Source of the DNA: Mariprofundaceae bacterium
Lineage (GTDB): Bacteria; Pseudomonadota; Zetaproteobacteria; Mariprofundales; Mariprofundaceae
NCBI GenBank assembly: GCA_030950975.1
Contig: JAUZQL010000008.1
Location: 1-5,485 of the forward strand
Direction of reading: 5' to 3'
Length of the DNA stretch: 5,485 bases
Shown here: in pieces, positions 1-5,485 of the stretch
Position numbering within the stretch: the stretch's first letter is position 1
How the letters are laid out: each line of letters begins with the position of its first letter
Position numbers and translations under genes: made by a program
Notes under the pieces: model-generated
The model's database searches: none
The model's input: the letters and a program-made list of their open reading frames with translations, nothing else
What the model was told of the DNA's origin: nothing

Positions 1-384
1 ATTCATGTGTCCGATTTACACGAGGGCGCAATCAAAGCCACAAAAAGCAATGCCAAAAGAGCAGATGTGTTATCAAGTTTAGTCATCAAACAGCAAGATA
101 TACGTCAGCTAAAACCACAAGAAGATCACCCATCAGGTTTAATCATGTGTAATCCTCCCTATGGATTACGGCTTGAAACAGAAGGCGAAGCTTTTTATCA
201 GATGCTTGGCAGTATTTTGAAGAAAGAATTTCATGGCTGGCGCATCATGGTCATTTGCCCAAGTTGGAAACATGAACGTGCTTTGGGCATGCCTGTACGT
301 CGTCGCTTAAAAGTGCGTCATGGTGGTTTATGGCTAGATGCACTGGATGTAAGTCAACAAGAAACATCCCCATATAAGGATTAA
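1..384 (+). CDS. RlmL-like SAM-dependent RNA methyltransferase, 3' end (5' partial)
   Basis: This is the C-terminal 127 codons of a class I SAM-dependent methyltransferase whose reading frame is already open at base 1. The GTG at 7 is not a credible start, because the codons around it (IHVSDLHEGAIKATKSNA) fit the family's acidic SAM-ribose-binding strand and the helix after it, which lie mid-domain. Codons 51-55 encode NPPYG, the catalytic motif of N6-adenine and N2-guanine methyltransferases of the UPF0020/RlmL type. The following LRLETEGEAFYQMLGSILKK and FHGWRIMVICPS segments resemble the end of the RlmL methyltransferase domain, which methylates N2 of a 23S rRNA guanine in the cytoplasm. 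The protein stops soon after this domain, so it lacks the second (RlmK) methyltransferase domain of the E. coli fusion and would be the short form. An N-terminal THUMP domain is expected upstream but cannot be seen. The family is fairly sure; the exact RNA target is inferred. The stop is 4 bases before the next gene. Confidence 0.85.
   Translation: MHVSDLHEGAIKATKSNAKRADVLSSLVIKQQDIRQLKPQEDHPSGLIMCNPPYGLRLETEGEAFYQMLGSILKKEFHGWRIMVICPSWKHERALGMPVRRRLKVRHGGLWLDALDVSQQETSPYKD
376..380 (+). promoter_or_regulatory. ribosome binding site for the GTG-started ligase gene
   Basis: AAGGA lies 8 bases upstream of the GTG at 389 and inside the last codons of the preceding gene. It supports the GTG as the true start and suggests translation linked to the upstream methyltransferase gene. 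Confidence 0.65.
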
Positions 385-388
385 TCAC

Positions 389-2248
389 GTGAGAAAACAA
401 CAAACCGACACCGCCTCATCGAAGATTTGCTTATGCTTATTCGCACCATTAATCATCTTTCCATTGATGATTAATGTACGTTTATTTCCCATGATTGCAC
501 CCAATGAAGAACCCAAATGGGGATTATTGGTGCTATGTGGTCTTTGGATTGTATGCAGCGCAGCTTATCTTTTTTGGCAAAAAAAAGAGCCTCTTCAACT
601 CACATGGACATGGGCTAGTTTAGCCCTGTTTTCATTTTATAGTTTGTTAGGCATGGGTGTGTTTGTTGGTCCGAATACCACTGAAGGGTGGATTCGTTTT
701 TCATTTTGGTTGGCATCCTTGATGGTCTTTTTAACGACAGCATGGGCTTGGCGACATGAAGCACGTTTCCATGATGCTTGGAAGTGGTTTATTTCACTGG
801 GTAGTTTTATCTTTTCCGCCCATTATTGGAAAGGTTATTTTTTGGATTACGGCGCACCAAATTATAATTTTAGCGTTCTTTTTTCACCCATTGGACATGT
901 CAATTTTACAGGAGATGCACTGGTTATTCTTCTACCTGTTTTAATTTACTTGTTGCTAAGTCAAACACATGCCGTACTTCGTTTGCTCAATTGGTTTTCA
1001 GTGACAACCGTTGGCGCAATTCTTCTTGTAGCTTCAAGTCGAGGAGCTTTGGGCGGTGTGGTCTTAGGTAGCTTGGTCGTGATGATACTGATGCTTCGTC
1101 ACCATCATTATTTCCGTCATTTAACATGGAAATCCATCGATATTTACTTGCCTGCTATCCTTTTAATCACTGCTTTATTGAGTTCAATGATTACTTATGA
1201 ACTTTTGCCTTATCACTACCGTGATTTAGCCCGTGTTTCAGCTTCGGTAGGCAGTGCTATTGAAGATAAAGCCATGAAACCGCTTACGCCTAATGTTCCA
1301 CAACCACCACTGGCAGAAATGTGGCATGCGTTAACGCCAGTATTGGGTGCTGATCGTGTTACTATTTATGGTTCTTCAACAGCCATGACGATGGATGCTC
1401 CTATCTTAGGTCAAGGCACAGGCAATTTTTTTACAGTTTACCCTTTATTTAGCAATCATTACCCTGATTTTCGTGATGCCTTAAGTAGCGCACGAACGTT
1501 TACCACCAACCCTCACAACATTATTTTTCAAATTGCAACGCAACAAGGCATTCCCGCAGCTATTATTTTTATAGGCTTATTACTTTTCTTTTGGGGACGT
1601 TTATTGTTTTATGTTTGGAAACAATGGGATACATGGTTGGCGATGGGCTGTTTGGGTATCACTGCGGCTATTTTTGATGCCATGTTTAATCATGTCTTTT
1701 TTAACCCTGCAAGTATGTTTGTGTTTGCTTTATTTGCAGGTGGATGGTGGGGCGGTATGAAAGCTTTACCTTCTTTGGGAAAGGCATATTCGCTTCCTTC
1801 ATCTTCGATTCGTCCTATCGCTGTGAGTTGTGTGATCGTTGCCTTGTTATTAAGTATCTGGCCGAGTCGTTGGTTGATTTCTGAATGGTATGCTGGTTCT
1901 GCGATGTCGCACATGCGCCAACCGAGCATTGCAAATGTCGAATATCAGCAAGCTTACGCATGGGATAAAGATAATTTTCGTGCTGTCTTTGGTGTAGCTC
2001 AAGCAGCGTATCAGCAAAAAAAATACCCTGAAGCCATCGCTTATTTGGAACACTTTGAACGCATTTATCCTTACAATCCCCCTGCACTCAATCTTTTAGG
2101 GGCAGCGTATTTGATGAATCAGCAATACAAAGAAGCTGGACAAGCCTTTCAACGAGCTGTCAATATTTTACCCGATTTTAAAATGGCACAACAAAATCTA
2201 GCACGTATTCAAATGATTTTGCGACAGCAGCCCGTAAAAAGACAGTAA
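389..2248 (+). CDS. O-antigen ligase / PglL-like (Wzy_C family) membrane protein with C-terminal TPR repeats
   Basis: A 619-residue polytopic inner-membrane protein of the family that joins undecaprenyl-linked glycans to lipid A core (WaaL), to protein (PglL-type O-oligosaccharyltransferases), or to each other (Wzy). About 12-13 hydrophobic segments are visible, roughly at residues 14-36, 45-63, 75-93, 102-120, 132-150, 175-192, 202-216, 219-236, 252-270, 388-409, 415-433, 441-456 and 476-492. Family signatures are GHVNFTG (169-175), SSRGALGG (216-223, with R218) and a long probably periplasmic loop (about 271-387) ending in TNPHNIIFQ. H376-N377 followed nine residues later by G387 fits the WaaL pattern H[NSQ]x9Gxx[GTY], except that the last position is Ala390. 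Residues about 531-597 form two TPR-like helical pairs (AAYQQKKYPEAIAYLEHF and GAAYLMNQQYKEAGQAFQRA), probably for partner binding. The GTG start is backed by an AAGGA site. No glycan-synthesis genes are in view, so ligase, oligosaccharyltransferase and polymerase cannot be told apart. Confidence 0.85.
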   Translation: MRKQQTDTASSKICLCLFAPLIIFPLMINVRLFPMIAPNEEPKWGLLVLCGLWIVCSAAYLFWQKKEPLQLTWTWASLALFSFYSLLGMGVFVGPNTTEGWIRFSFWLASLMVFLTTAWAWRHEARFHDAWKWFISLGSFIFSAHYWKGYFLDYGAPNYNFSVLFSPIGHVNFTGDALVILLPVLIYLLLSQTHAVLRLLNWFSVTTVGAILLVASSRGALGGVVLGSLVVMILMLRHHHYFRHLTWKSIDIYLPAILLITALLSSMITYELLPYHYRDLARVSASVGSAIEDKAMKPLTPNVPQPPLAEMWHALTPVLGADRVTIYGSSTAMTMDAPILGQGTGNFFTVYPLFSNHYPDFRDALSSARTFTTNPHNIIFQIATQQGIPAAIIFIGLLLFFWGRLLFYVWKQWDTWLAMGCLGITAAIFDAMFNHVFFNPASMFVFALFAGGWWGGMKALPSLGKAYSLPSSSIRPIAVSCVIVALLLSIWPSRWLISEWYAGSAMSHMRQPSIANVEYQQAYAWDKDNFRAVFGVAQAAYQQKKYPEAIAYLEHFERIYPYNPPALNLLGAAYLMNQQYKEAGQAFQRAVNILPDFKMAQQNLARIQMILRQQPVKRQ

Positions 2249-2298
2249 CATTCCATTGATATGAAAGCCTGATAAACGCCGAACAAAAACATTGCTTT

Positions 2299-2305
2299 AA
2301 AAAGG
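2299..2305 (+). promoter_or_regulatory. ribosome binding site of polA
   Basis: A purine run AAAAAGG ends 7 bases before the ATG at 2313. This supports that start, which also places the N-terminal strand LVLIDGPNYVFRAFHA where the 5'-nuclease fold begins. The 64-base gap before polA shows no clear promoter or terminator. Confidence 0.6.
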
Positions 2306-2312
2306 TAAACTT

Positions 2313-5036
2313 ATGCCCCATTTAGTTCTCATTGACGGTCCTAATTATGTATTTCGCGCATTTCATGCCGTTAAACACAATTTATCCAATTCCAAAGGGC
2401 AACCCACCAATGCTGTGTTTGGCTATGTTCAAATGGTACGAGCTATTCTAAAAGATTTATCGCCCACCCATGTTGCTGTGATTTTCGATCCCAAAGGCGG
2501 CACATTTCGCAATCAAATGTATGATCAATACAAAGCACATCGCCCACCGATGCCTGAAGATTTAGCTGTGCAATGGCAATCCGTGTTTGATGTCACGGAT
2601 GCCTTTAATATTGCCCGCATTTGCGTAGACAATTATGAAGCGGATGATGTGATTGCGACACTTGCCAAACAAGCCGAAGCCAGAGATTGGGATGTTACCA
2701 TTGTTTCGACCGATAAAGATTTGATGCAATTGGTATCGGCGAAGGTTTGGATGTTGGATAGCATGCGTCATAAAGAATATGGCATTGAAGAAGTCAAAGA
2801 GAAATGGGGCGTTGAACCTGTCAAAGTCCATGATTTACTGGCTTTAGCAGGTGACTCTGCGGATAACATCCCCGGTGTACCTGGTATTGGTCCTAAAACA
2901 GCCTTGGATTTGTTAAATACCTACGGTGATTTGGAAGGTGTGTTGGCGCACGCTGGAGACATCAAACAAAAGAAACGCCGTGAAAATTTAATCGAATTTG
3001 CAGATGATGCGCGTTTATCCTATCGCTTGGTGGCTTTGGATATGAACACACCTTTACCGCTGTGTTTGGATGATTTGAAAGTCCAATCCCCCAATCGACC
3101 ACTGCTCAAAGCATGTTTTGAAGCACTGGAATTTAGCCGCTTAACCGCAGAATTTACGGATAGCGATACAAAAGTATCCCCAACCGTTAAAGACATGGAT
3201 GAAACAGCGAACATCAACCAAGCACGCATCGATTATGTTGTGGATGATGACCATAAGTTACAACAACTTATTCAACAACTTGATGCAGCACCCTTGTTTG
3301 CCATCGATACAGAAACCACATCATTGCATTGTCATGATGCTGCTTTGGTCGGTTTATCTTTTGCCACGCAAGCAGGTGAAGGATTTTACATCCCGATTGC
3401 CCATCGGTCGGATAATTTATTGGATGCCAGCCCCAAACAACTGCCTCGTCAACACGTTTTAGAAGCCCTTCGCCCGTTATTGGAAGATAAAACACAGGCT
3501 AAATGTGGTCATAACTTGAAATATGATGTTCAAGTCTTGCGTCATGCAGGCATTGAGTTGCGTGGCATTGCCTATGATTCGATGTTACTGGCGTATGTCG
3601 ATGAAGCAGGGCAAGCGGTAAACATGGATAGTCTAGCTAAAAAATACCTCAACCATGATTGCATTTCTTTTTCAGATGTTGCAGGTAAAGGTGTGAAACA
3701 AATTACCTTTGATTTGGTGCCTTTGGATATTGCAGCACCGTACGCCTGTGAAGATGCTGAAGTCACATTTCGCTTAACGCAAACGCTGAAAGAAAAATTA
3801 GGCACACGCATACAACGTCATGATGAGATTGAATTACCCCTTGCTTTGGTATTGGCTGATATGGAATGGATGGGTGCAAGTATTGATGCCAGCCAATTGA
3901 CTCGACTCTCTGAAAAGTTTGGCGAACGTATTGCATCACTTGAAAGTCAAATTCATGAGGCAGCAGGTGAAGTCTTTAATATCAATTCACCCAAACAACT
4001 CGGTGTTTTATTGTTTGAAACATTGGCTTTGGAAGGTGGCAAGAAAACCAAATCAGGGCAATGGGCAACAGGGCAATCGGTGTTGGAAAAACTCGCCGAT
4101 CAACATGAAATACCTCGTTTAATTTTAGAAGTTCGTGGGTTATCCAAGCTTAAATCCACCTATACCGATGCTTTACCGAAGTTGATTCATGCCCAAACGG
4201 GTCGCATTCATACGTCATACAATCAAGCTGTGACCACCACAGGTCGCCTTTCATCGTCTGAACCTAATTTACAAAATATTCCCATTCGCACACTGGAAGG
4301 GCGAGAAATTCGCAAGGCATTTGTAGCACAAGAGGGTTATCGTTTACTGGCTGCCGACTATTCACAAATTGAACTTCGTTTGATGGCTCATTTCTCACAA
4401 GATGCTAATTTGATGCAAGCTTTTGCCGAAGGTCGTGATATTCATGCGGCGACAGCAGCGGCCATTCAACATGTCCCTATTGAAGAGGTTACAGGTGATA
4501 TGCGTCGATGCGCCAAAGCGGTCAATTTTGGTATTTTATATGGCATGAGTGCCTTTGGGCTTGCCAAACAACTCGATATTTCGCGCACGGAAGCTAAACT
4601 ATTTATTGAACGTTATTTTGAACAATTTCCCACCATTCAAGCGTTTATGGATGAAACCTTAGCCACTGCACGCAATCAAGGCTATGTGGAAACCTTGCTT
4701 GGGCATCGCATGCTTGTGCCTGATATCAATAGTAGCAATAACATGCGAAAAGCTTATGCCGAACGCACGGCTGTTAATGCGCCGTTGCAAGGTTCAGCCG
4801 CCGATATTATTAAAGTTGCCATGATTGCTTTGCATCAACGTTTACAACAAGAAGCACCCCAAGCCAAGATGCTTTTACAAGTCCATGATGAATTGATTGT
4901 GGAGTGTCCTGATTCAATGGGTGAGCAAGTCAGTGATATCATGCGTGAATGTATGCAAAACGCCTTTAGCTTGAATGTTCCGCTTGATGTGGATATTGGT
5001 GTGGCTCAAAATTGGTTTGATGCGCATGCGTTGTAA
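2313..5036 (+). CDS. polA: DNA polymerase I (5' nuclease, 3'-5' exonuclease and polymerase domains)
   Basis: A complete 907-residue family A DNA polymerase, close to the 928 residues of the E. coli enzyme. It removes RNA primers, fills gaps in Okazaki-fragment maturation and works in excision repair. The 5' nuclease (about 1-290) keeps its metal ligands: D8, D59, E109/D111/D112 in YEADDV, D134/D136 in STDKD, and D181/D184 in GDSADN, followed by a helix-hairpin-helix (GVPGIGPKTA). The proofreading domain (about 315-500) is intact, with D332 and E334 in DTET, N401 and D405 in GHNLKYD, and Y477 and D481 in YACED. The polymerase domain (about 510-907) has motif A (DYSQIELR, D682, E687), the O-helix motif B (R731, K735, F739, Y743) and motif C (VHDE, H858, D859). 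From motif A onward these positions are a constant 23 below E. coli numbering, so there are no indels across the polymerase core. Phe739 matches E. coli F762, the residue that discriminates against dideoxynucleotides. The protein starts about five residues later than E. coli PolA. Confidence 0.98.
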   Translation: MPHLVLIDGPNYVFRAFHAVKHNLSNSKGQPTNAVFGYVQMVRAILKDLSPTHVAVIFDPKGGTFRNQMYDQYKAHRPPMPEDLAVQWQSVFDVTDAFNIARICVDNYEADDVIATLAKQAEARDWDVTIVSTDKDLMQLVSAKVWMLDSMRHKEYGIEEVKEKWGVEPVKVHDLLALAGDSADNIPGVPGIGPKTALDLLNTYGDLEGVLAHAGDIKQKKRRENLIEFADDARLSYRLVALDMNTPLPLCLDDLKVQSPNRPLLKACFEALEFSRLTAEFTDSDTKVSPTVKDMDETANINQARIDYVVDDDHKLQQLIQQLDAAPLFAIDTETTSLHCHDAALVGLSFATQAGEGFYIPIAHRSDNLLDASPKQLPRQHVLEALRPLLEDKTQAKCGHNLKYDVQVLRHAGIELRGIAYDSMLLAYVDEAGQAVNMDSLAKKYLNHDCISFSDVAGKGVKQITFDLVPLDIAAPYACEDAEVTFRLTQTLKEKLGTRIQRHDEIELPLALVLADMEWMGASIDASQLTRLSEKFGERIASLESQIHEAAGEVFNINSPKQLGVLLFETLALEGGKKTKSGQWATGQSVLEKLADQHEIPRLILEVRGLSKLKSTYTDALPKLIHAQTGRIHTSYNQAVTTTGRLSSSEPNLQNIPIRTLEGREIRKAFVAQEGYRLLAADYSQIELRLMAHFSQDANLMQAFAEGRDIHAATAAAIQHVPIEEVTGDMRRCAKAVNFGILYGMSAFGLAKQLDISRTEAKLFIERYFEQFPTIQAFMDETLATARNQGYVETLLGHRMLVPDINSSNNMRKAYAERTAVNAPLQGSAADIIKVAMIALHQRLQQEAPQAKMLLQVHDELIVECPDSMGEQVSDIMRECMQNAFSLNVPLDVDIGVAQNWFDAHAL

Positions 5037-5044
5037 ACTGAAAT

Positions 5045-5072
5045 TTCACTGTTTCCGATTTTATGCTATAAT
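5045..5072 (+). promoter_or_regulatory. putative sigma70 promoter with extended -10, just after polA
   Basis: A consensus TATAAT at 5067-5072 is preceded by TGC, giving an extended -10 (TGCTATAAT). A -35-like TTCACT (5045-5050, 4 of 6 matches to TTGACA) lies 16 bases upstream of the -10. Transcription would begin near 5079. It starts only 9 bases after the polA stop and no convincing gene follows for about 300 bases, so its product would be either a small RNA or a long leader for the ORF at 5381. It is predicted from sequence only. Confidence 0.45.
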
Positions 5073-5152
5073 TTTCACTAAGTAATTGATGTTACGCACT
5101 TTAATGAAAAGGCACATTTTGGCATACGTCCCAGCAAATCAATCCATGAAAC

Positions 5153-5176
5153 CACAGAGTCACGGAGGCACAGAGT
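5153..5176. repeat. three tandem 8-bp CACRGAGK units
   Basis: CACAGAGT (5153-5160), CACGGAGG (5161-5168) and CACAGAGT (5169-5176) are exact 8-bp period units; the first and third are identical and the middle one differs at two bases. The array is preceded by AAC, giving an ACCACAGAG opening. From memory, strings of the ACCACAGAG-CACGGAG type are scattered between genes in many environmental bacteria, but I cannot confirm a match here. The last T of the array is also the first base of the direct repeat flanking the inverted-repeat element. Confidence 0.7.
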
Positions 5177-5183
5177 AAACTTT
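5176..5183 (+). repeat. left flanking direct repeat (possible target-site duplication)
   Basis: TAAACTTT directly abuts the left terminal inverted repeat. It matches CAAACTTT (5361-5368), which directly abuts the right one, at 7 of 8 bases. This is the pattern expected of a target duplication left by transposition, with one later substitution, or of a 7-bp AAACTTT duplication offset by one base. In AT-rich DNA a chance match is possible. Confidence 0.45.
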
Positions 5184-5207
5184 CTGTTTATAACGCTTTC
5201 TGTTGGT
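5184..5207 (+). repeat. left terminal inverted repeat
   Basis: This 24-base arm is complementary to 5337-5360 with mismatches only at 5196 and 5197. It contains CTGTT twice, at 5184 and 5200. The overlapping direct repeat CTTTCTGTT occurs at 5180-5188 and 5196-5204. Confidence 0.8.
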
Positions 5208-5232
5208 AGTAATCCCAACGTTTTAAAGTCAT

Positions 5233-5262
5233 TTGGCAGCATAAAAAAACGGATTGTATAAT
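5233..5262 (+). promoter_or_regulatory. putative sigma70 promoter inside the MITE-like element
   Basis: TTGGCA (5233-5238, 5 of 6 matches to the -35 consensus) is followed after 18 bases by a perfect TATAAT (5257-5262). Transcription would start near 5269 and read out through the right inverted repeat into the ORF at 5381, leaving a leader of about 110 bases. This is the best promoter-like match I found in the window. It is unproven. Confidence 0.55.
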
Positions 5263-5265
5263 ACA

Positions 5266-5286
5266 TCATGCCATATCGGCACATGA
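5266..5286 (+). other. small hairpin at the predicted transcript start
   Basis: TCATGCC (5266-5272) can pair with GG-CATGA (5278-5286) across the loop ATATC, with a two-base CA bulge. It is followed by the odd palindrome AGCGTCGCT (5288-5296). The hairpin would sit at the very 5' end of RNA from the internal promoter. No U-run follows, so it is not a terminator, and its role is unknown. Confidence 0.3.
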
Positions 5287-5336
5287 CAGCGTCGCTATAT
5301 TTATTATCAACTTAAAATATATCAGTTAGTTACAAG

Positions 5337-5360
5337 ACCAACAGAATCCGTTATAAACAG
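5337..5360 (-). repeat. right terminal inverted repeat
   Basis: This arm is the reverse complement of 5184-5207 at 22 of 24 positions and ends 20 bases before the ATG of the downstream ORF. It is followed at once by CAAACTTT (5361-5368). Confidence 0.8.
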
Positions 5361-5368
5361 CAAACTTT
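5361..5368 (+). repeat. right flanking direct repeat (possible target-site duplication)
   Basis: CAAACTTT matches the left flank TAAACTTT at 7 of 8 bases and sits directly outside the right inverted repeat. The shared core is AAACTTT. Confidence 0.45.
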
Positions 5369-5380
5369 AATTCCAAACAA

Positions 5381-5485
5381 ATGATGAATGTTCAAGTTGA
5401 ATTCTTGATCTTTGGTTATCAAGATGAGATAAACCTTATCAATGATTTTGTTCAATGTTTAAGTCAAAATGAGCTTGAGAAAGCC
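5381..5485 (+). CDS. start of an unrecognised protein-coding gene (3' partial)
   Basis: From ATG at 5381 (or the adjacent ATG at 5384) the frame stays open for all 35 codons to the window's end. The nearest upstream in-frame stop is TAA at 5354. The product begins MMNVQVEFLIFGYQDEINLI and continues NDFVQCLSQNELEKA, a plausible soluble mix: a hydrophobic strand, then an acidic, probably helical stretch with no signal peptide. I do not recognise a family in so short a piece. No clear Shine-Dalgarno sequence precedes either ATG (AATTCCAAACAA), which weakens the start call. It lies 20 bases after the MITE-like element and could be read from the promoter inside it. A chance open frame of this length is possible. 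Confidence 0.5.
   Translation, partial: MMNVQVEFLIFGYQDEINLINDFVQCLSQNELEKA

Larger units (their letters stand above)
5184..5360. mobile_element. MITE-like 177-bp element with 24-bp terminal inverted repeats
   Basis: The ends 5184-5207 and 5337-5360 are inverted repeats pairing at 22 of 24 positions. The outer 12 bases are perfect (CTGTTTATAACG at 5184-5195 against CGTTATAAACAG at 5349-5360), then two mismatches (5196-5197 against 5347-5348), then ten perfect bases (TTCTGTTGGT against ACCAACAGAA). Near-identical 8-bp direct repeats flank it. Inside each arm CTGTT recurs 16 bases apart, which could be paired protein-binding sites. The interior has no credible ORF but carries a promoter (5233-5262) and a small hairpin. 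The size, absence of coding and inverted ends fit a non-autonomous MITE mobilised by a transposase elsewhere. I do not recognise the family. A structured intergenic repeat or a regulatory cruciform is the alternative. Confidence 0.6.

Noticed and set aside
7..384. A complete 125-residue gene starting with GTG at 7
   Set aside because: The frame is open upstream of 7 and the first residues fall inside the conserved methyltransferase fold, so this is the 3' end of a longer gene.
1690..2087. Reverse-strand ORFs of 67-90 residues within the ligase gene
   Set aside because: They overlap a well-supported membrane-protein frame, overlap each other in different frames, and show no domain-like features.
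2249..2312. A promoter for polA in the 64-base gap (TTGATA at 2256, GATAAA at 2271)
   Set aside because: The boxes are not at workable spacing and no good -10 lies 16-18 bases after TTGATA.
2562..4122. Several ORFs of 67-89 residues in other frames inside polA
   Set aside because: They lie wholly within an intact polA reading frame with all motifs conserved, so they are out-of-frame shadows.
4500..4514. Cys733 in the O-helix (RRCAK) in place of the Ser seen in E. coli PolA (RRSAK)
   Set aside because: The position is not catalytic and the essential R731, K735, F739 and Y743 are present, so it looks like ordinary variation.
5035..5054. A terminator hairpin right after polA (palindrome TGAAATTTCA with outer AAAC/GTTT)
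   Set aside because: The stem is short, very AT-rich, leaves only a four-base loop, needs a bulge to extend, and is not followed by a clean T-run. It also overlaps the predicted -35.
5104..5178. A 24-codon ORF (MKRHILAYVPANQ...) downstream of the extended -10 promoter
   Set aside because: It has no ribosome binding site, its C-terminal part is the octamer repeat in translation, and no family is recognisable.
5078..5284. A 68-residue reverse-strand ORF across the octamer array and left half of the element
   Set aside because: It runs across repeat DNA and the inverted-repeat boundary, has no recognisable domain and shows no supporting start signal.

Overview
The window reads as chromosomal DNA from a Gram-negative, probably proteobacterial, organism of moderate to low GC. 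The evidence is a Wzy_C/O-antigen-ligase-type membrane protein, a three-domain DNA polymerase I with an intact proofreading site, and the end of an RlmL-like RNA methyltransferase. The genus cannot be fixed from this sequence; a gamma- or zetaproteobacterium is only a guess.

Layout. Positions 1-384 hold the 3' end of a methyltransferase gene with an NPPYG catalytic motif. After 4 bases comes a GTG-started gene (389-2248) for a polytopic membrane protein of the O-antigen ligase / PglL-like family with C-terminal TPR-like repeats. After a further 64 bases comes polA (2313-5036), complete, with every catalytic motif I checked intact. All three run on the + strand and are closely packed. I see no convincing terminator or promoter between them, so they may be co-transcribed, although their functions (RNA modification, surface glycan or glycoprotein assembly, DNA repair and replication) are not obviously related.

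Positions 5037-5380 are non-coding and the most unusual part. In order they hold an extended -10 promoter (5045-5072), three tandem 8-bp CACRGAGK units (5153-5176), and a 177-bp element (5184-5360). The element is bounded by 24-bp terminal inverted repeats that match at 22 of 24 positions. It is flanked by near-identical 8-bp direct repeats (TAAACTTT / CAAACTTT) and looks like a miniature inverted-repeat transposable element (MITE). Inside it is a good sigma70-type promoter (TTGGCA, 18 bp, TATAAT) pointing at an ORF that starts at 5381 and stays open to the window's end. The element may therefore supply a promoter to the downstream gene.

No CRISPR array, tRNA, rRNA or obvious defence system is visible. 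The three genes belong to known families; the new-looking material is the small mobile-element-like structure and its repeat neighbour downstream of polA.
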